A stretch of DNA of 64,000 nt from assembly GCA_003117195.1 (NCBI GenBank), contig BDSI01000026.1:248001-312000 (forward strand). Direction: 5' to 3'. The DNA is from Eudorina sp. 2006-703-Eu-15. Its lineage: Eukaryota > Chlorophyta > Chlorophyceae > Chlamydomonadales > Volvocaceae. A program made the translations under genes and the position numbers. The notes under the pieces are model-generated. The model worked only from the letters and a program-made list of their open reading frames with translations. It was not told the DNA's origin and did not search any database. Below, in pieces: positions 22,338 through 37,121 of this stretch. The number at the start of each line of letters is the position of its first letter. The first letter of the stretch is position 1.

Positions 22338-25300
22338 ATGGCCACCGGGAACTCCGCTCTGGCGGTGCAAGTGGACATCCCTCAAAGCGCTCCTCTCCAC
22401 GAGAACCAGGTTCTAAACAATGCGGGGGGCTACGTCTTCAAGATCGACGACTTTGCACGTCTGCGACGATTCATCATCCTGGGAAGCAACGGTGAGAAAC
22501 GATTTAAACGCTGTTCCTTCTGCGCTGAACAAAAATGTTTGTTGGGTTCGATAAGCTTGTTTTGCGCACTGTGCTGCTTCCTTTTGCTGACTGGGATCAT
22601 GCGTTCGACATCGCTCACGGGCCCCCGCTTCCGACCCCCCCAGCCAACAACTACTACGTCTCCAGCTCCGAGCTGCAGCTGGAGAACTGCGAGTGCGTGC
22701 TTCGCTTGCTGGCGGACGGTCATGGCGAGCGGGTGGTGAAGGAGGTGACAAGCCTCTCCAGGGAGGGCCGGGCGCCGCGACAAGGCCCAGGTGCGTGTGG
22801 CGGCAGCCCGGGGGCCGCAGATACCCGGGGGTCCAGCTGCCCGGTACATCAGCTGCCGTACCGCCATCATCGCTTGCGTCGTTCTTGAAATCTCACTCAC
22901 GGGGAAATACGTGTCGTTTACAGTCTGCATTGTATACTGTGTCGTGCTGTACCGCAATCTGCAGTCATCGCACCCAAATCAATGCGGGCCACGGGTATCA
23001 ACGTCGTACGCTGCCTCCACGGCACCGCCCTGACACGTGAGCTACTGTCGTACACTGCAGGCGGGATGCAAGGTTTACGGATTCCCCCACGGGTCGCAGC
23101 GCCGACATGCTCCCCGCCCACCCCCGTGCCCCCCGATGCGCCTCGCTTCCGTTCCAGGTATCCTGGTCCTGGCGGTGTGTGCCCGCCTGGGTGATGCCGC
23201 CACCCGCCACGCCGCCCTGGCCGCCCTCCCTGCCGTCTGCCGTACCGCGTCCACACTCTTCGAGATGGTGCAGCGCTGGAAGGAGCTGGGGGCGGTGACC
23301 AGGGCGTGCAGGCCCGGCGACGCGGCGGCCGACCCACGGGTCGTCACTGCCTGGTTGGCGCAGCAGAGGAACCCGCCCGCCTCCACGTCAGCCGCCTGTT
23401 CAGAGTCTGACGCCCCCGCCGGCGGACGTGGTGGTGGCGGCCGCGGGTTCGGCCGTGCCGGCGGCCGAGGGCGCGGCCGCGGCCGCGGCCGGGGCCGCAG
23501 CGGCGGCGCCAGTCAGCCGCTTGCTGGCGCCAGCACCTCGGCGGGCGGCAAGGCGAGCTGGGGCCGGTCTGTGCGGCGGGCAGTGGCTCAGTGGTACCTG
23601 GACAAGTCCCCCGCCGCGGTGGCCTACCAGGTGACCAAATACAGCCAGCGGCACGGCTGGAGCCACGCGGACCTGCTCCGACTGGCGCACCCGGACCCCG
23701 AGGAGTACGTGACCAAGCGGCGCAAGGTGGCGGCGGAGCCGAAGGCGACGGAGGCGGCGGAGGCTAATGCAGCGGAGGCGGCGGAGGCGACGAAGGCAGA
23801 GGCTGGCGCTGCGGCTGCGCGCGCTGACGGCGCCGCCTCCACGGCGTCCGTGCCCGAGGCGGCGGTGGACTCCGAGTGGGTGATGGTGCCCGCGGCAGCG
23901 GAGGAAGAGGGCGAGGCCGAGGCGGGCGGCGATACCTCCGAGCTGGGGGCCCTGACGGAGGCGATGCGTGCTGTTGCGATGGCGGCGGCGGCGGGTGACG
24001 GCAGCGACGCAGCAGCAGCGGCGGCGGCGTTGGAGGCGCAGCGCATTGCTGACATGAAGGCCAGCTTTGACTTCCTGACCCATGGGACGCTGCCGGGTCA
24101 AAAGCGGCCTGAACGGCGGGTGCGTGCGAAGACGCAGGCGGAAGGCACAAGTGGAGCCCCCGCTGCCGCCGGCGAGACAGGGCCTGCTGCGATGGAGGCG
24201 GAGGCAGGCGATGCTGCCGCCGATGCAGCTGTAGCAGGGTCGGAGGAAGCCATGACCGCGGAGGCTGAACCGATGGCGGAGGCGGAGGCAACACTGGAGG
24301 CTGCTGCTGCGCCTGCTGCCGCCAGCGCCGATGTTCCCGCCGCCGTCCCCACAGCCGCCCCCATCGCCAGCCCCGCCGCCACTGCTGACGCCACTGCTAA
24401 CCCTGCCGCGCCCAGCGCCGCCGCCGACGCCGCCGCTGCGCCCAGCCTGAGCCCGGTGATGCAGTACTTGGTGGATGCTCACCGGCTGCGGAAGGAGATC
24501 CGGATGCCGCCGCCCCTGGTCAAGACGCCGCCCACAGAGCGCAAGCGGGCCGGCAAGCGCGGTCGGTCTCAATCGGCGGCGGCGGCGGAGGAGGAGGAGG
24601 TGCAGCCCGCGCCGGACGCCGCTGCCGCTGCCGCTGCCGCGCCGCCGCCACCGGACCCGGCCGCCGTCGCCGCCCACGCCGCCGCCGAGGCCGCCGCCGT
24701 CGACCTTGCCGTGTCCCTTGTACGGCGGCACCGCTTCGGCCACGAGCACGTGGGCGACACGGCGCTGCTGCGGTCTCCGGAGCTGTGGTCCACGTTCCTG
24801 GAGGGCGGGATGCCGCTGACGGCGCTGGTGCGCAACCTGGGTCGGATGACGCAGCTGGGCGTCACGCAGCGGCCGGGCTGCCTGCAGCGCATCACCTCCC
24901 GCCTGACGGACCCCCGGGCACTGGCAGCCGCCCGCGTGCACCCCATGACGCTGCTGGATGCGCTGTGCACGTACCGGTCGGGGCAGGGGGCGCGCGGCGT
25001 GGCGCGGTGGGCGGCGGTGCCGGAGGTGTGCGAGGCGCTGGAGGAGGCGTTCTACCTGGCCTTCAAGAACGTGCGACCCACGGGTCAGCGCTACCTGATC
25101 GGCCTGGACGTGTCCGGCTCCATGGGCTTCACGCAGTGCGCGGGGATGACGTCACTCAGCTGCCGCCAGGCCGCCGCGGCGATGCTGATGACGCTGGTCC
25201 GTACCGAACCATGGGTCAGGACGCTGGCGTTCTCCCACGCGCTGGTCCCCATGGAGGTGCGGGCCTCGGACAGGCTGGAGGAGGTGGTGGCGCGCGCCGA

Positions 25301-25607
25301 GGCCATCCCCATGGGCGGCACCGACTGCGCGCTGCCCATCCTGCACGCCCTGGAGGCCCGCACCCCCGTGGACGTGTTCGTCATCCTCACCGACAACGAG
25401 ACCTGGTTCGGCGGCACCCACCCCGCGGAGGCGCTGCGCCGCTACCGCACCGCCCTGGACCTCCCCGCCGCCAAGCTGGTGGTCCTGGGCTTCAGCGCCA
25501 CGTCCTTCAGCATCGCCGACCCGACCGACCCGGGCATGCTGGACGTGGCGGGGCTGGACAGCGCGGTGCCACAGCTGGTGGCGGACTTCGCGGCGGGGAG
25601 GCTGTGA
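22338..25607 (+). CDS. RO60: Ro60/TROVE-domain RNA-binding protein, copy B (3 exons, 916 aa)
   Basis: Second copy, transcribed away from copy A. Exons: 22338-22491, 22644-22790, 23158-25607 (2751 bases, phases 1 and 1). Residues 1-100 hold the start of TROVE, about 188-217 the RGG box, about 225-280 the second TROVE block with the conserved WSHADLLRLAHP, about 288-528 the Ala/Glu-rich insertion, about 620-735 the rest of TROVE and about 740-916 the von Willebrand A domain with MIDAS residues DVSGS, T of GGTDC and D of LTDNET. It differs from copy A at a handful of residues, for example WFGG versus WFGR after the MIDAS Asp, and by small indels in low-complexity runs. Both reading frames are intact, so both copies could be expressed. 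A candidate TGTAA polyadenylation signal lies at 26219-26223. Confidence 0.93.
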
Positions 25608-25684
25608 GGGAGAGGGGCGGGCGGGAGGGAGGGACAGGGGGCGAAAGAGGAGGTGGCAGCGGAGGCGCGGTGAGGGCGGGAGGC
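22644..25684 (+). repeat. Inverted-repeat arm B (Ro60-B exon 2 to 3' flank)
   Basis: Inverted counterpart of 16923-19900. The main length difference is an extra block of roughly 80 bases in intron 2 of this arm (about 23033-23115), which copy A lacks. Confidence 0.9.
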
Positions 25685-27081
25685 TGACTAGGGGACGGAG
25701 GCTCGGACGGGTAGAGGCGGAAGAGGAGGCGGCAAGGGGGAAGAAGGGGAGCACCATGCGGAGGTGGTGTGGGTGATGATATTACATCCACCAGTTGAAA
25801 TGAAGAGGGTCAGATATGTAGAGGGCAGGGTAGGGTAGTTCAGCAATTCAGGCGTGACTCCAACGATTTGCGACCGGCAGTGTCAGAACTGCCAGCAGGG
25901 TGGCGCCGTACATCATGAACGAACCTCGAGAAGAAGATATGTGCAGGTAAAAAGTGAGCTTGGGTTATGCAATGGATAGATTTCGACGGCCTTGATTGTG
26001 AGGTTGTGGTGGCTACCCCATCCGGGTGGGGGTAAACGTTGAAACGCCGTCTGGAAACCCAGCCTGGGTCGTACGACACGACTGCCACCTGGGGAATACG
26101 GCATAAACCCTCTGGGTTTTCCGCGGTCTGTGCTTGCCTTTGTTGTACGAAACGGATGGAAGGAACCAAGAGCTTGGACAATGTTGTTGTGGTCATGATG
26201 GCAAGGACTGCGAGCTATTGTAAATGTGTTATGTGGTGTTGAGATGTTGATGCCGATGGTGTGAATGGTGCATAGTTGGCATTTTGACGGAAATTGTGGT
26301 CGCTGGTGTCCTGTAGGGATGTGCATTTACGGCGTTTCTCGTTGTGGGCCATGCAATCCGGCAAATTCCAGCAATACTCTGACTTCTTCGGCCTCTCAGC
26401 CTTTGTGTTGCGGGGACGGTACTGCCGTCGTAAATGACCAGACAGAGCTGATACGAATAAAACCTACACCCAGAACGGCAGCTGGCGACCTGTTGCAGTG
26501 CGTCTCGTTTACACAGGGCTCCCGGTAAGGTGCTGTATAGCATGTAGGCGCTAGCAGAGCTCTGCTGTGTTGGGCGATGCCGGTTAAAGCCCTGTGCGAT
26601 GTTTTTGAGAGGAAGGTTGCGGAGGAGGACATGAGACAGAAGTTTTTTATACCATCCATGCACATTCTCGTGCTGGTCGGGAATTTTGGGATTTATCATT
26701 CAAATTGCCTTGCGATTACCCGGGTCGACGCTGGTGTGGCCGCTTTGCACGCTTTGCACTGCGACGGATCGCGGCGCTCGGGGCTCGCACCACGACACCA
26801 AGCAGCGATGCGCGACCGCTGAAATGTAACCAACAGGGACGACAGTTCCACTGAGCCTCTGCTAGCATACAGCCGTACACCTTCCCTTAAGTACGACAGC
26901 TTCGTTGTGAAAGGTCAGCGATGACTGCTACTTCAGGAATCCTGCTCAATATCTCGATGGGTTATTGTTGTCACACGCTTTTCATGCGAGCGACGTTTTA
27001 GGCGTACCTTGATCCGCCTTACATGTGAAACCTGTATTTTAAGTTAATTACTTATTAATTTTTATAATAGCTTGTCCTTCA
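25685..27081. other. Intergenic, no gene identified
   Basis: This is the 3' flank of Ro60-B followed by the 5' flank of the BASS gene. No frame shows domains or a consistent exon pattern. The last 40 bases before the BASS start (about 27040-27078) are strikingly AT-rich and probably contain its core promoter. Confidence 0.5.
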
Positions 27082-30697
<3,616 letters not shown>

Positions 30698-31891
30698 GGG
30701 TCCCGTCAAGGAACCCAGATCGGCGGAGGTGGCAAAAGCCGGCTGCTGACGCAGGGAGGTCGCGCCGTGAGGGAAAGCAACGACCTTCTGCGTGGTTATG
30801 GGATACAATTAATATCCGCACACTTACGTGCACCATCTTTTTCTCTTTTCCTGGTGTAGAGGGGACTGAACAGATTAACAGACCCGACCGAGGGGGCATT
30901 TTGAGTGCATGTGCAGCTGCGCGTGTGTTGGCTGCTCCGGAACCCGTCGCCGCTCACGAGGGATACATGGTGATGCATGTGGCGGCGCCCTCCCCTCCCC
31001 TTGCCACGTCGGTCGGCACCAGCCGAATGCATGTCAGCCTGGGAACCAATTGGGTGCTGTGAGCATGGATGATTTCGGAGCCCGGGTGCGGGGTTCAGCT
31101 GCTCACCCACCCTTGCTGGCAGCAGTGGTCGCCTGCCCGGCTACCTGGCATGTTCATTCACGGAGCGGGGCATCATGACGGGACATCATGATGCCTCTGG
31201 GGTCCGCTGTAATGTCCATTCATGACGGACGGCGGATGGGAACCTGGACAGACGTGATGACGTGCACGGCGCTGCCACCCGACATAGCGGGGTGCAGCGG
31301 AGAGCGGGGTCTCTAGACGGGTGTGTCGTCCCTCATGGCTGAAAGCACGGTGCGGGCACCGGGCGTCGGCGTCGAGGAGCGATGTCGCAGTGGAGGAGGC
31401 GCGTTGACAAACAAGGGGATGTCGGGTCGGTGGCGCGTCATGCGCAGGATGGACCGGTTGAGGGGGGGAAGAGCGCTGACCGGCGGGCGCCACAACGTGT
31501 AGCTCTCCTGACTCTGGATTTGTGGAAACGTGCCTGGCCTCATGAAGTTATAAGAATAGTTATTGATGTTCGGCCAGCGGCGTGGTGCGCCCCTGTGATA
31601 ATCAAGTCCCTCGCTGCTGCTCGATCTGGTCCTACCTTCCGCGGTGGTTGGGCTGTTGTACGACGCAATCCCGCGAACGGGAGCTAACTGCAGCTGACTC
31701 CCAAATCAAAGCCACAGGTGCGAACGTCGGGTATGTGTTACGCTTGCTTCTGGGATTGTTAAATTTTTGCCAACTGTGTACAGTGCATTATACTGGTGGG
31801 ATCGCAAGTAAAATCCTGTTCGTAGTGCCTCGCGATATCATTGTTAGCCCTACCCCCAACACTAGAATTCTTTTAGACAAGGATTTTCAGA
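30698..31891. other. Intergenic, no gene identified
   Basis: This is the 3' flank of the BASS gene and 5' flank of the IST1-like gene. The part near 31730-31890 is AT-rich and likely includes the IST1 promoter. No supportable coding region is seen. Confidence 0.5.
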
Positions 31892-34800
31892 ATGTTTGGA
31901 AGTAAATTTAACCAGGCAAAGTGGTAAGCGAACAAGGTTGAGGACGATGCCGAGACTCGTTTCCGAAGCAATGCGAATTTCCTTTGCAGTGAAACGACAA
32001 GCAGACTATGTGTCGGAAGGATCAAGCTTATTCGGAACAAAAAGACGCTGATGGTAGGTCCTTGGGCACGTCTACCAACCAGCTCCTCCCCGTCGAGCGT
32101 GTCCGCGGTTATAGCCTTGCTTGGTACACCTCATTGAAAAATGTTTTTCTGTCAGATTTTATGTGATGTTTCCTTGAAACATGCCTCCTGTAATCGTCCG
32201 AACAGCTCAAGCAGTCACAGAAGGACATCGCTGAGCTGCTGCGTAGTGGAAAGCAGGAGTATGCTAGGATCAGGGTCGAGGGCGTGATTCGGGAGAAGCT
32301 CCTTATGCAGGTGAGAATCCGTAACGGCGAGCCTGTGACAGGAAGCCCGGATACGACGGGTCAAACCTTGGCAGCGCTGCGCCCAGAGCTGCATTGCCCC
32401 GCAACCTGCCCAGCGCAAAGTGTGTTTCAAGCGGATGTGTTGTCAGCTGCAACCGGGCAGTTATGCTTGGCGACGAGCTGCCGGGCCTTGGAAATTTATA
32501 ACGTGTCCGGGCGGGGTGGAGGTCGAGCGCGGTGTCCCCGAATGCGGGGATGCGCACGGAAACATGCGGCCCACAGCTCTCACCGCAGTACGGTGCTTTG
32601 CCGCACAGGCATACGAGATCCTGGAGCTCTACCTGGAGCTCCTGACCGTTCGAACGCAGCTGATCGCCAAGACCAAGGTGCGCAGAGGGCGCGGTTAGGG
32701 TGCGGAGCAATGGCTGCCGATGCGTGCTCAGCGCGATTGGGCTCGTCCACGCAGACCCCCACCGGTTTCCGGACATCTCACCTGTACCTCAAGTGACCCA
32801 CCTCAGTGACCCACCTCAGTGACCCACCTCAGTGACCCACCTCAGTGACCCACCTGCGGTGCATCGCAGTAGCGGTATGTCACCCGGTGTCGACGTCCTT
32901 GAGCGGGGCCCCGGGCTCGGGCCTCGCCCCGCCCTGGACACAACCTACCGGCGTTCGCGCACCGTTCGCGACACGGCAGTATGAATGAACCCATGAACCC
33001 CCTGCCATCGCAACCACCACAATCGTCGCAACCCCCCCGACCACGACATTTGGCGGCTGTGGCGGCCCCCCGCCCCCACAGGAGCTCCCACGAGACATGA
33101 TGGAGGCGGTCAGCTCCATCATATACGCGTCGCAGGTGAGGGGCCGCACGTAGGCGATGGGACGACGGGGGCGCATTGGGCTGGGCTGGGGGCCGGTTGG
33201 GGACCGGGTTGTGGCTCGAGGCGGTTCATCAGCCGCCGCCGCCGCCGCATGGATCTGGGTCAGCTGTTGGAAGCATGCCGGGTCCTTCACAGCCCGTTGT
33301 CCGCACCTCGACCGCTTCCTCCGCCGACGGCGGTACAGAGATGGCCCCAGGGCAGTTGTGCCGGGTGCTGTCTGGTTGTTACCTTGTTGATGCGTGGTGT
33401 GCCCTCCGTGCTCACGACTGGTGTATTGGCGGGATCGCGTCCACGTTTGATCCGCTGCTTTCCCTACCTTGCCGCCTTGCCTCTGTTACTCCATTCCGAC
33501 GGCACGGTACGGCACGGTCTGCCGTGGGCCGCTTCTCATCCCACCCCATTCCTTGTTGGTCCCGGGGTGTGAGAGCAGCGCATCAGCGACCTGCCGGAGC
33601 TGGGCACCTTGCGGACGCTGTTCGCGGGCAAGTACGGCAAGGAGTACGCGGCCGAGGCGGGTGCGGACGCCACGGCAGGGCGCTGGCAGGTGCGCGATGG
33701 GTTCGTGGGGGGCCCCGGGTCTCAAGCCCCACACGAGACGTCCGCATGTCTCCTCCCCCGGGGCAGGAACCCTGCGCGGGGTGAGGTGTCTCTTGTCTGG
33801 TGTTGTTCGTATTTCATGCAAAACGCGCAACGCTCGCCTGATTTGTCTCATCCACCGTGGCGAACTCCCCGGTACATGCAGCTCACCTTCGCACGCACGC
33901 ACGCACGCACGCACGCGCTCCATCCACCCCGCCCCCAGGTGAACTCCAACCTCATTCGGTGTCTGCTGGTGGAGCCGCCGCAGCCCGAGGAGAAGCTGGT
34001 GAGGCCGGGCGGGTGCGGGGCGGGCCAGGGCGGGGGGCCGGAGGCTGGTTGGGCCGGGGCGGGGGGGCGGAGGCTGGTTGGGCCGGGGCGGGGGGGCGGA
34101 GGCTGGTTGGGCCGGGGCGGGGGGCGGAGGCTGGTTGGGCCGGGGCGGGGGGGCGGAGGCTGGTTGGGCCGGGGCGGGGGGGCGGAGGCTGGTTGGGCCG
34201 GGGCGGGGGGCGGAGGCTGGTTGGGCCGGGGCGGGGGGGCGGAGGCTGGTTGGGCCGGGACGTGAGGTGAGGGCGGGCGAGGTGTCTCCCGGTCACGTCC
34301 GGAGCTGCCCGTGATCATGCCCCGTGTTCATGCGCCCTACATTTCATACCCTGTGGGCTACGAGCCTACGACATACCCGGTGCTGTACACGATGGATCCG
34401 CCTTCCACCGAAAGGGCGTTCTTCTGGGCTTTTGCCTTTCCTGAAGTTCTCCCTGACACTACCACCCCACCACCACCACCACCGCATTCCCTGCTGCGGT
34501 CGTGGACACGGGTGCGCGGCCGCAGGCGATGCTGTCGGAGATCGCCCAGGAGTACGGCGTCGAGTGGGACCTGGCGGCGGCGGCGCGGGACATGCGGGTC
34601 GGCATGGGACCCGCCGCCGGGCTTGCGGGGCATGAACATCACAACGGCGAGCCGGGGGCGGCGGCAGCGGCGCTGGGTGCGCCCGAGGTGCCGGCCAATG
34701 GTGCGGCCGTCAGCCCCTACCCGGCCGTCACGCCGGGGTCAGCGCTGGCGCAGATGCAGGTGAGGAGGCCTGCGGCGAGGTACGGGGGCTTGAGGCCGCG

Positions 34801-37121
34801 TTTTGTGCCGCTCAGGCAGGGCCCCGGCGTGATGGCGGATGTGTGCGTGCGTTGTGTGTTCGAGCCCTAACGGAAAGACCGCCGAAGCACTCTCTCCTGG
34901 AAACGGTGTGTGTGTGTGTGTGTGTGTGTAAGATAACTGTGCGTGTGTGTGTGCGTGTGCGTGGAAATGATCATCACAGACCGGGGCTTGATGATAGTCG
35001 TGTCTGTCTGGTGAGATGATCCACCATGTCCTGACACAATCATGGCCTGTCCGGCGGGTTGCGGCGCAGTACACGAACGCGCAACAGGCGGCCGCGGCGG
35101 CGGCCCACGCGGCGGCGCAGGCCCACGCGGCGGCGCAGTACGCCGCGCAGGTGGCGGCGCTGACGCCGCAGGTGCACCACCCGGCCGCAGCCGTCGGCGG
35201 CGATGGGCTACCTTTAGTCCCGGTAGGAGCCACAGGCCTTGCGCCTGGACTTCGCTATGCTGTGAGAGCGTTTGTCAATCCTTGCCCGCTTCGTAAGGTC
35301 TTCGCAACGTCACCCATTGCATAGGGCAATCTGGAACGTTGCCCCTGTGCTGTTGTACTGATGGCATGGCCGGCGTCAAACAAACCCCTGGGGGGCCCGG
35401 TCAGGAAGGAACGCCCCCGGGGCGGCCCGATCGTTCCAAGCGGCCGCATGCACAGATGGGGTGTTAGGTCCAGTGCCTCCACATACGGTACACTGGTCCA
35501 GTACCAAGTCGACACCGGCCTCACATCGGTATAGGGCCCGTTGGACGTTTGGGGTTTCGAAGAAAGGAAGAACCGACGTTGAGGGGTGGAGTGCTCAGCT
35601 AGATGGGGTGGAGTTCTCAGGACAGCCGTGCGATATTCGAGGTGATGGAGGTCGCTGTGTGAGCTGTCTGTGGCGTCGCACAGGGGAGAGCACGTGCACC
35701 GGAGTGCCCTGCCCTTGGGCTGAATGCGCCGCACCCTCCTGGGGGCCGCTGCCTGATGGAGGGCCGCACCGGTTGCTACCCATTTGCCATAAGCTCATAC
35801 AACCCTCCACTCACTCCGCCACCCACTCCTTTACTCACTCCTTTCTCATTCTAACCCTCCAGTCACGCTGACCTTGTGACCCCTCGATGACTCAGGGCTG
35901 GCAGGCGCACCCCTCCGGGGTGTCAGGGAATCAGCTGGCGGCAGTGGCGCCGCCGCCGCTGCCATCAACAGTGCTGGACGTCGCCCAGTTCGCGCCGCAC
36001 CGGTCGACGCCGTCGCCGCCGCCGTCGACGACGTCGGCGCTGGACGACCTGCCGCCGGCTGCGGCGGGATCGGCGCCTCCGCCACCTCCTCCTCCCCTCA
36101 GCAGCGGTGGCGTCTCCACCGCCACGACCGTGGGCGGGTACATCGTCCGAAGTGATTCCGAGATCCAGCGGGTGAGACCGTCTTTGGACTGGGGCGGTGC
36201 GACCCCCGGGGGAAGTGCGTTCGATGACCGCACACCCCAACCTTGTCCCAGATGATGTTTGCTCACCGGGCAATACGGCTAATTGCATGTGTTTAATGAG
36301 AAACCACCCAGAACCGCCCAGAACTGCATGTGTGTGGGGGGGGGCGAGTGAGTGCACGGTAATCTGAGGGTCTACATCCAAGCTTCTGTACGGTACGGCC
36401 AGTATGGAGCCTACAGTACATGGATGACAACTGCAGCGGGGTCGGTCCAGGGAAGGTCTCCGTACTTCCCAGAGGCGGCACCTGTAAACTGCCACGTTAG
36501 CGGACCTAGGCTTGCTGCCCCATCGCTGTGTTGTCAACCCATCCGTTGTCAACCCGTTCGGCCGCTCACTGGCGTCTTGACGCCGTCGGCAGGCGTACGA
36601 CGCGGCCCAAGGTCCGCCGGCGAAGAGCGGGTCCGCCGCGCCCAGCGCGGTGGGGACGCCGCCGCCGCCGGCGCCCCCCATGCACCCGCCACCGCCGCCG
36701 GCGCCCATGCACCCGCCGCCGGCCCCGCCGTCGCCGCCGATGGAGAAGCAGCAGCCGTCCGCGCCGCCACCGCCGCCGCAGGTACGGCATCAGGCAGTGC
36801 GACGGATTCCTGGGGATGGGCATTCGTGGGTCTCTGGGGCCTTTCTTCGCGCGCCCCAACCACCAAAGTCTGGTTTGGTTCGGGATGGACAACCAACCAG
36901 GTTGACGCGCCGTTCCCCGGCCCCGACGAACGAGGTGCTCAAATGCTCGGGCCGTCGTGACGTGAGGGAGATGCTCTAGCGAATACGGTAGCGGCAGACG
37001 TTCCCATGAACCGTCCCGGCGCGTTGACAGATCTGAGTTTAGTCTCCCGGCCGCCATTGCGCAGGTGGAGGACGAGATGGCGGAACTGACCCGCCGGCTA
37101 GAGGCCCTCCGGAAGAGCTGA
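31892..37121 (+). CDS. IST1: IST1-like regulator of VPS4 / ESCRT-III (12 exons, 447 aa)
   Basis: IST1 binds ESCRT-III and VPS4 at endosomes and the midbody and tunes membrane scission. Exons: 31892-31923, 31990-32053, 32206-32310, 32609-32677, 33082-33135, 33579-33689, 33939-33998, 34526-34759, 35070-35171, 35905-36171 (or from 35896), 36593-36781, 37065-37121. With the 35905 acceptor the sum is 1344 bases. The IST1 core fills the first ~200 residues: MFGSKF start, RIKLIRNKK, ARIRVEGVIREKLLMQ, AYEILELYLELL, LFAGKYGKEYA. The C-terminal half is Ala-rich, then Pro-rich (PPPPAPPMHPPPPPAPM). The last helix, MAELTRRLEALRKS, matches the MIM1 motif (LxxRLxxLK/R) that docks on MIT domains of VPS4 and relatives. 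The length is slightly above animal IST1 owing to the Ala and Pro runs. Confidence 0.93.
32792..32856 (+). repeat. Tandem repeat, five copies of AGTGACCCACCTC
   Basis: Five consecutive 13-base units, the last ending in G rather than C, lie in intron 4 of the IST1-like gene. Confidence 0.9.
33892..33916 (+). repeat. (ACGC)n microsatellite
   Basis: About six GCAC/ACGC units in a row near the 3' end of IST1 intron 6, shortly before the acceptor. Confidence 0.85.
34010..34265 (+). repeat. G-rich minisatellite, eight copies of a 28-29-base unit
   Basis: The word GAGGCTGGTTGGGCC recurs at about 34041, 34070, 34099, 34127, 34156, 34185, 34213 and 34242, separated by runs of G and GGGGCGGGGG. Units differ only in the length of the G runs. 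It lies in intron 7 of the IST1-like gene, so the sense RNA carries the G-rich strand. Confidence 0.95.
34905..34929 (+). repeat. (TG)n microsatellite
   Basis: About twelve TG units in intron 8 of the IST1-like gene. Confidence 0.9.

Noticed and set aside
32792..34265. Tandem repeats considered as a CRISPR-like array
   Set aside because: The units abut directly without unique spacers, and the context is eukaryotic introns.
33848..34318. Pro-rich and Gly-rich frames over the minisatellite
   Set aside because: They are created by repeat units in an intron with well-supported flanking IST1 exons.
34855..34870. GTTCGAGCC considered as a tRNA T loop
   Set aside because: No matching stems or anticodon arm exist around it.
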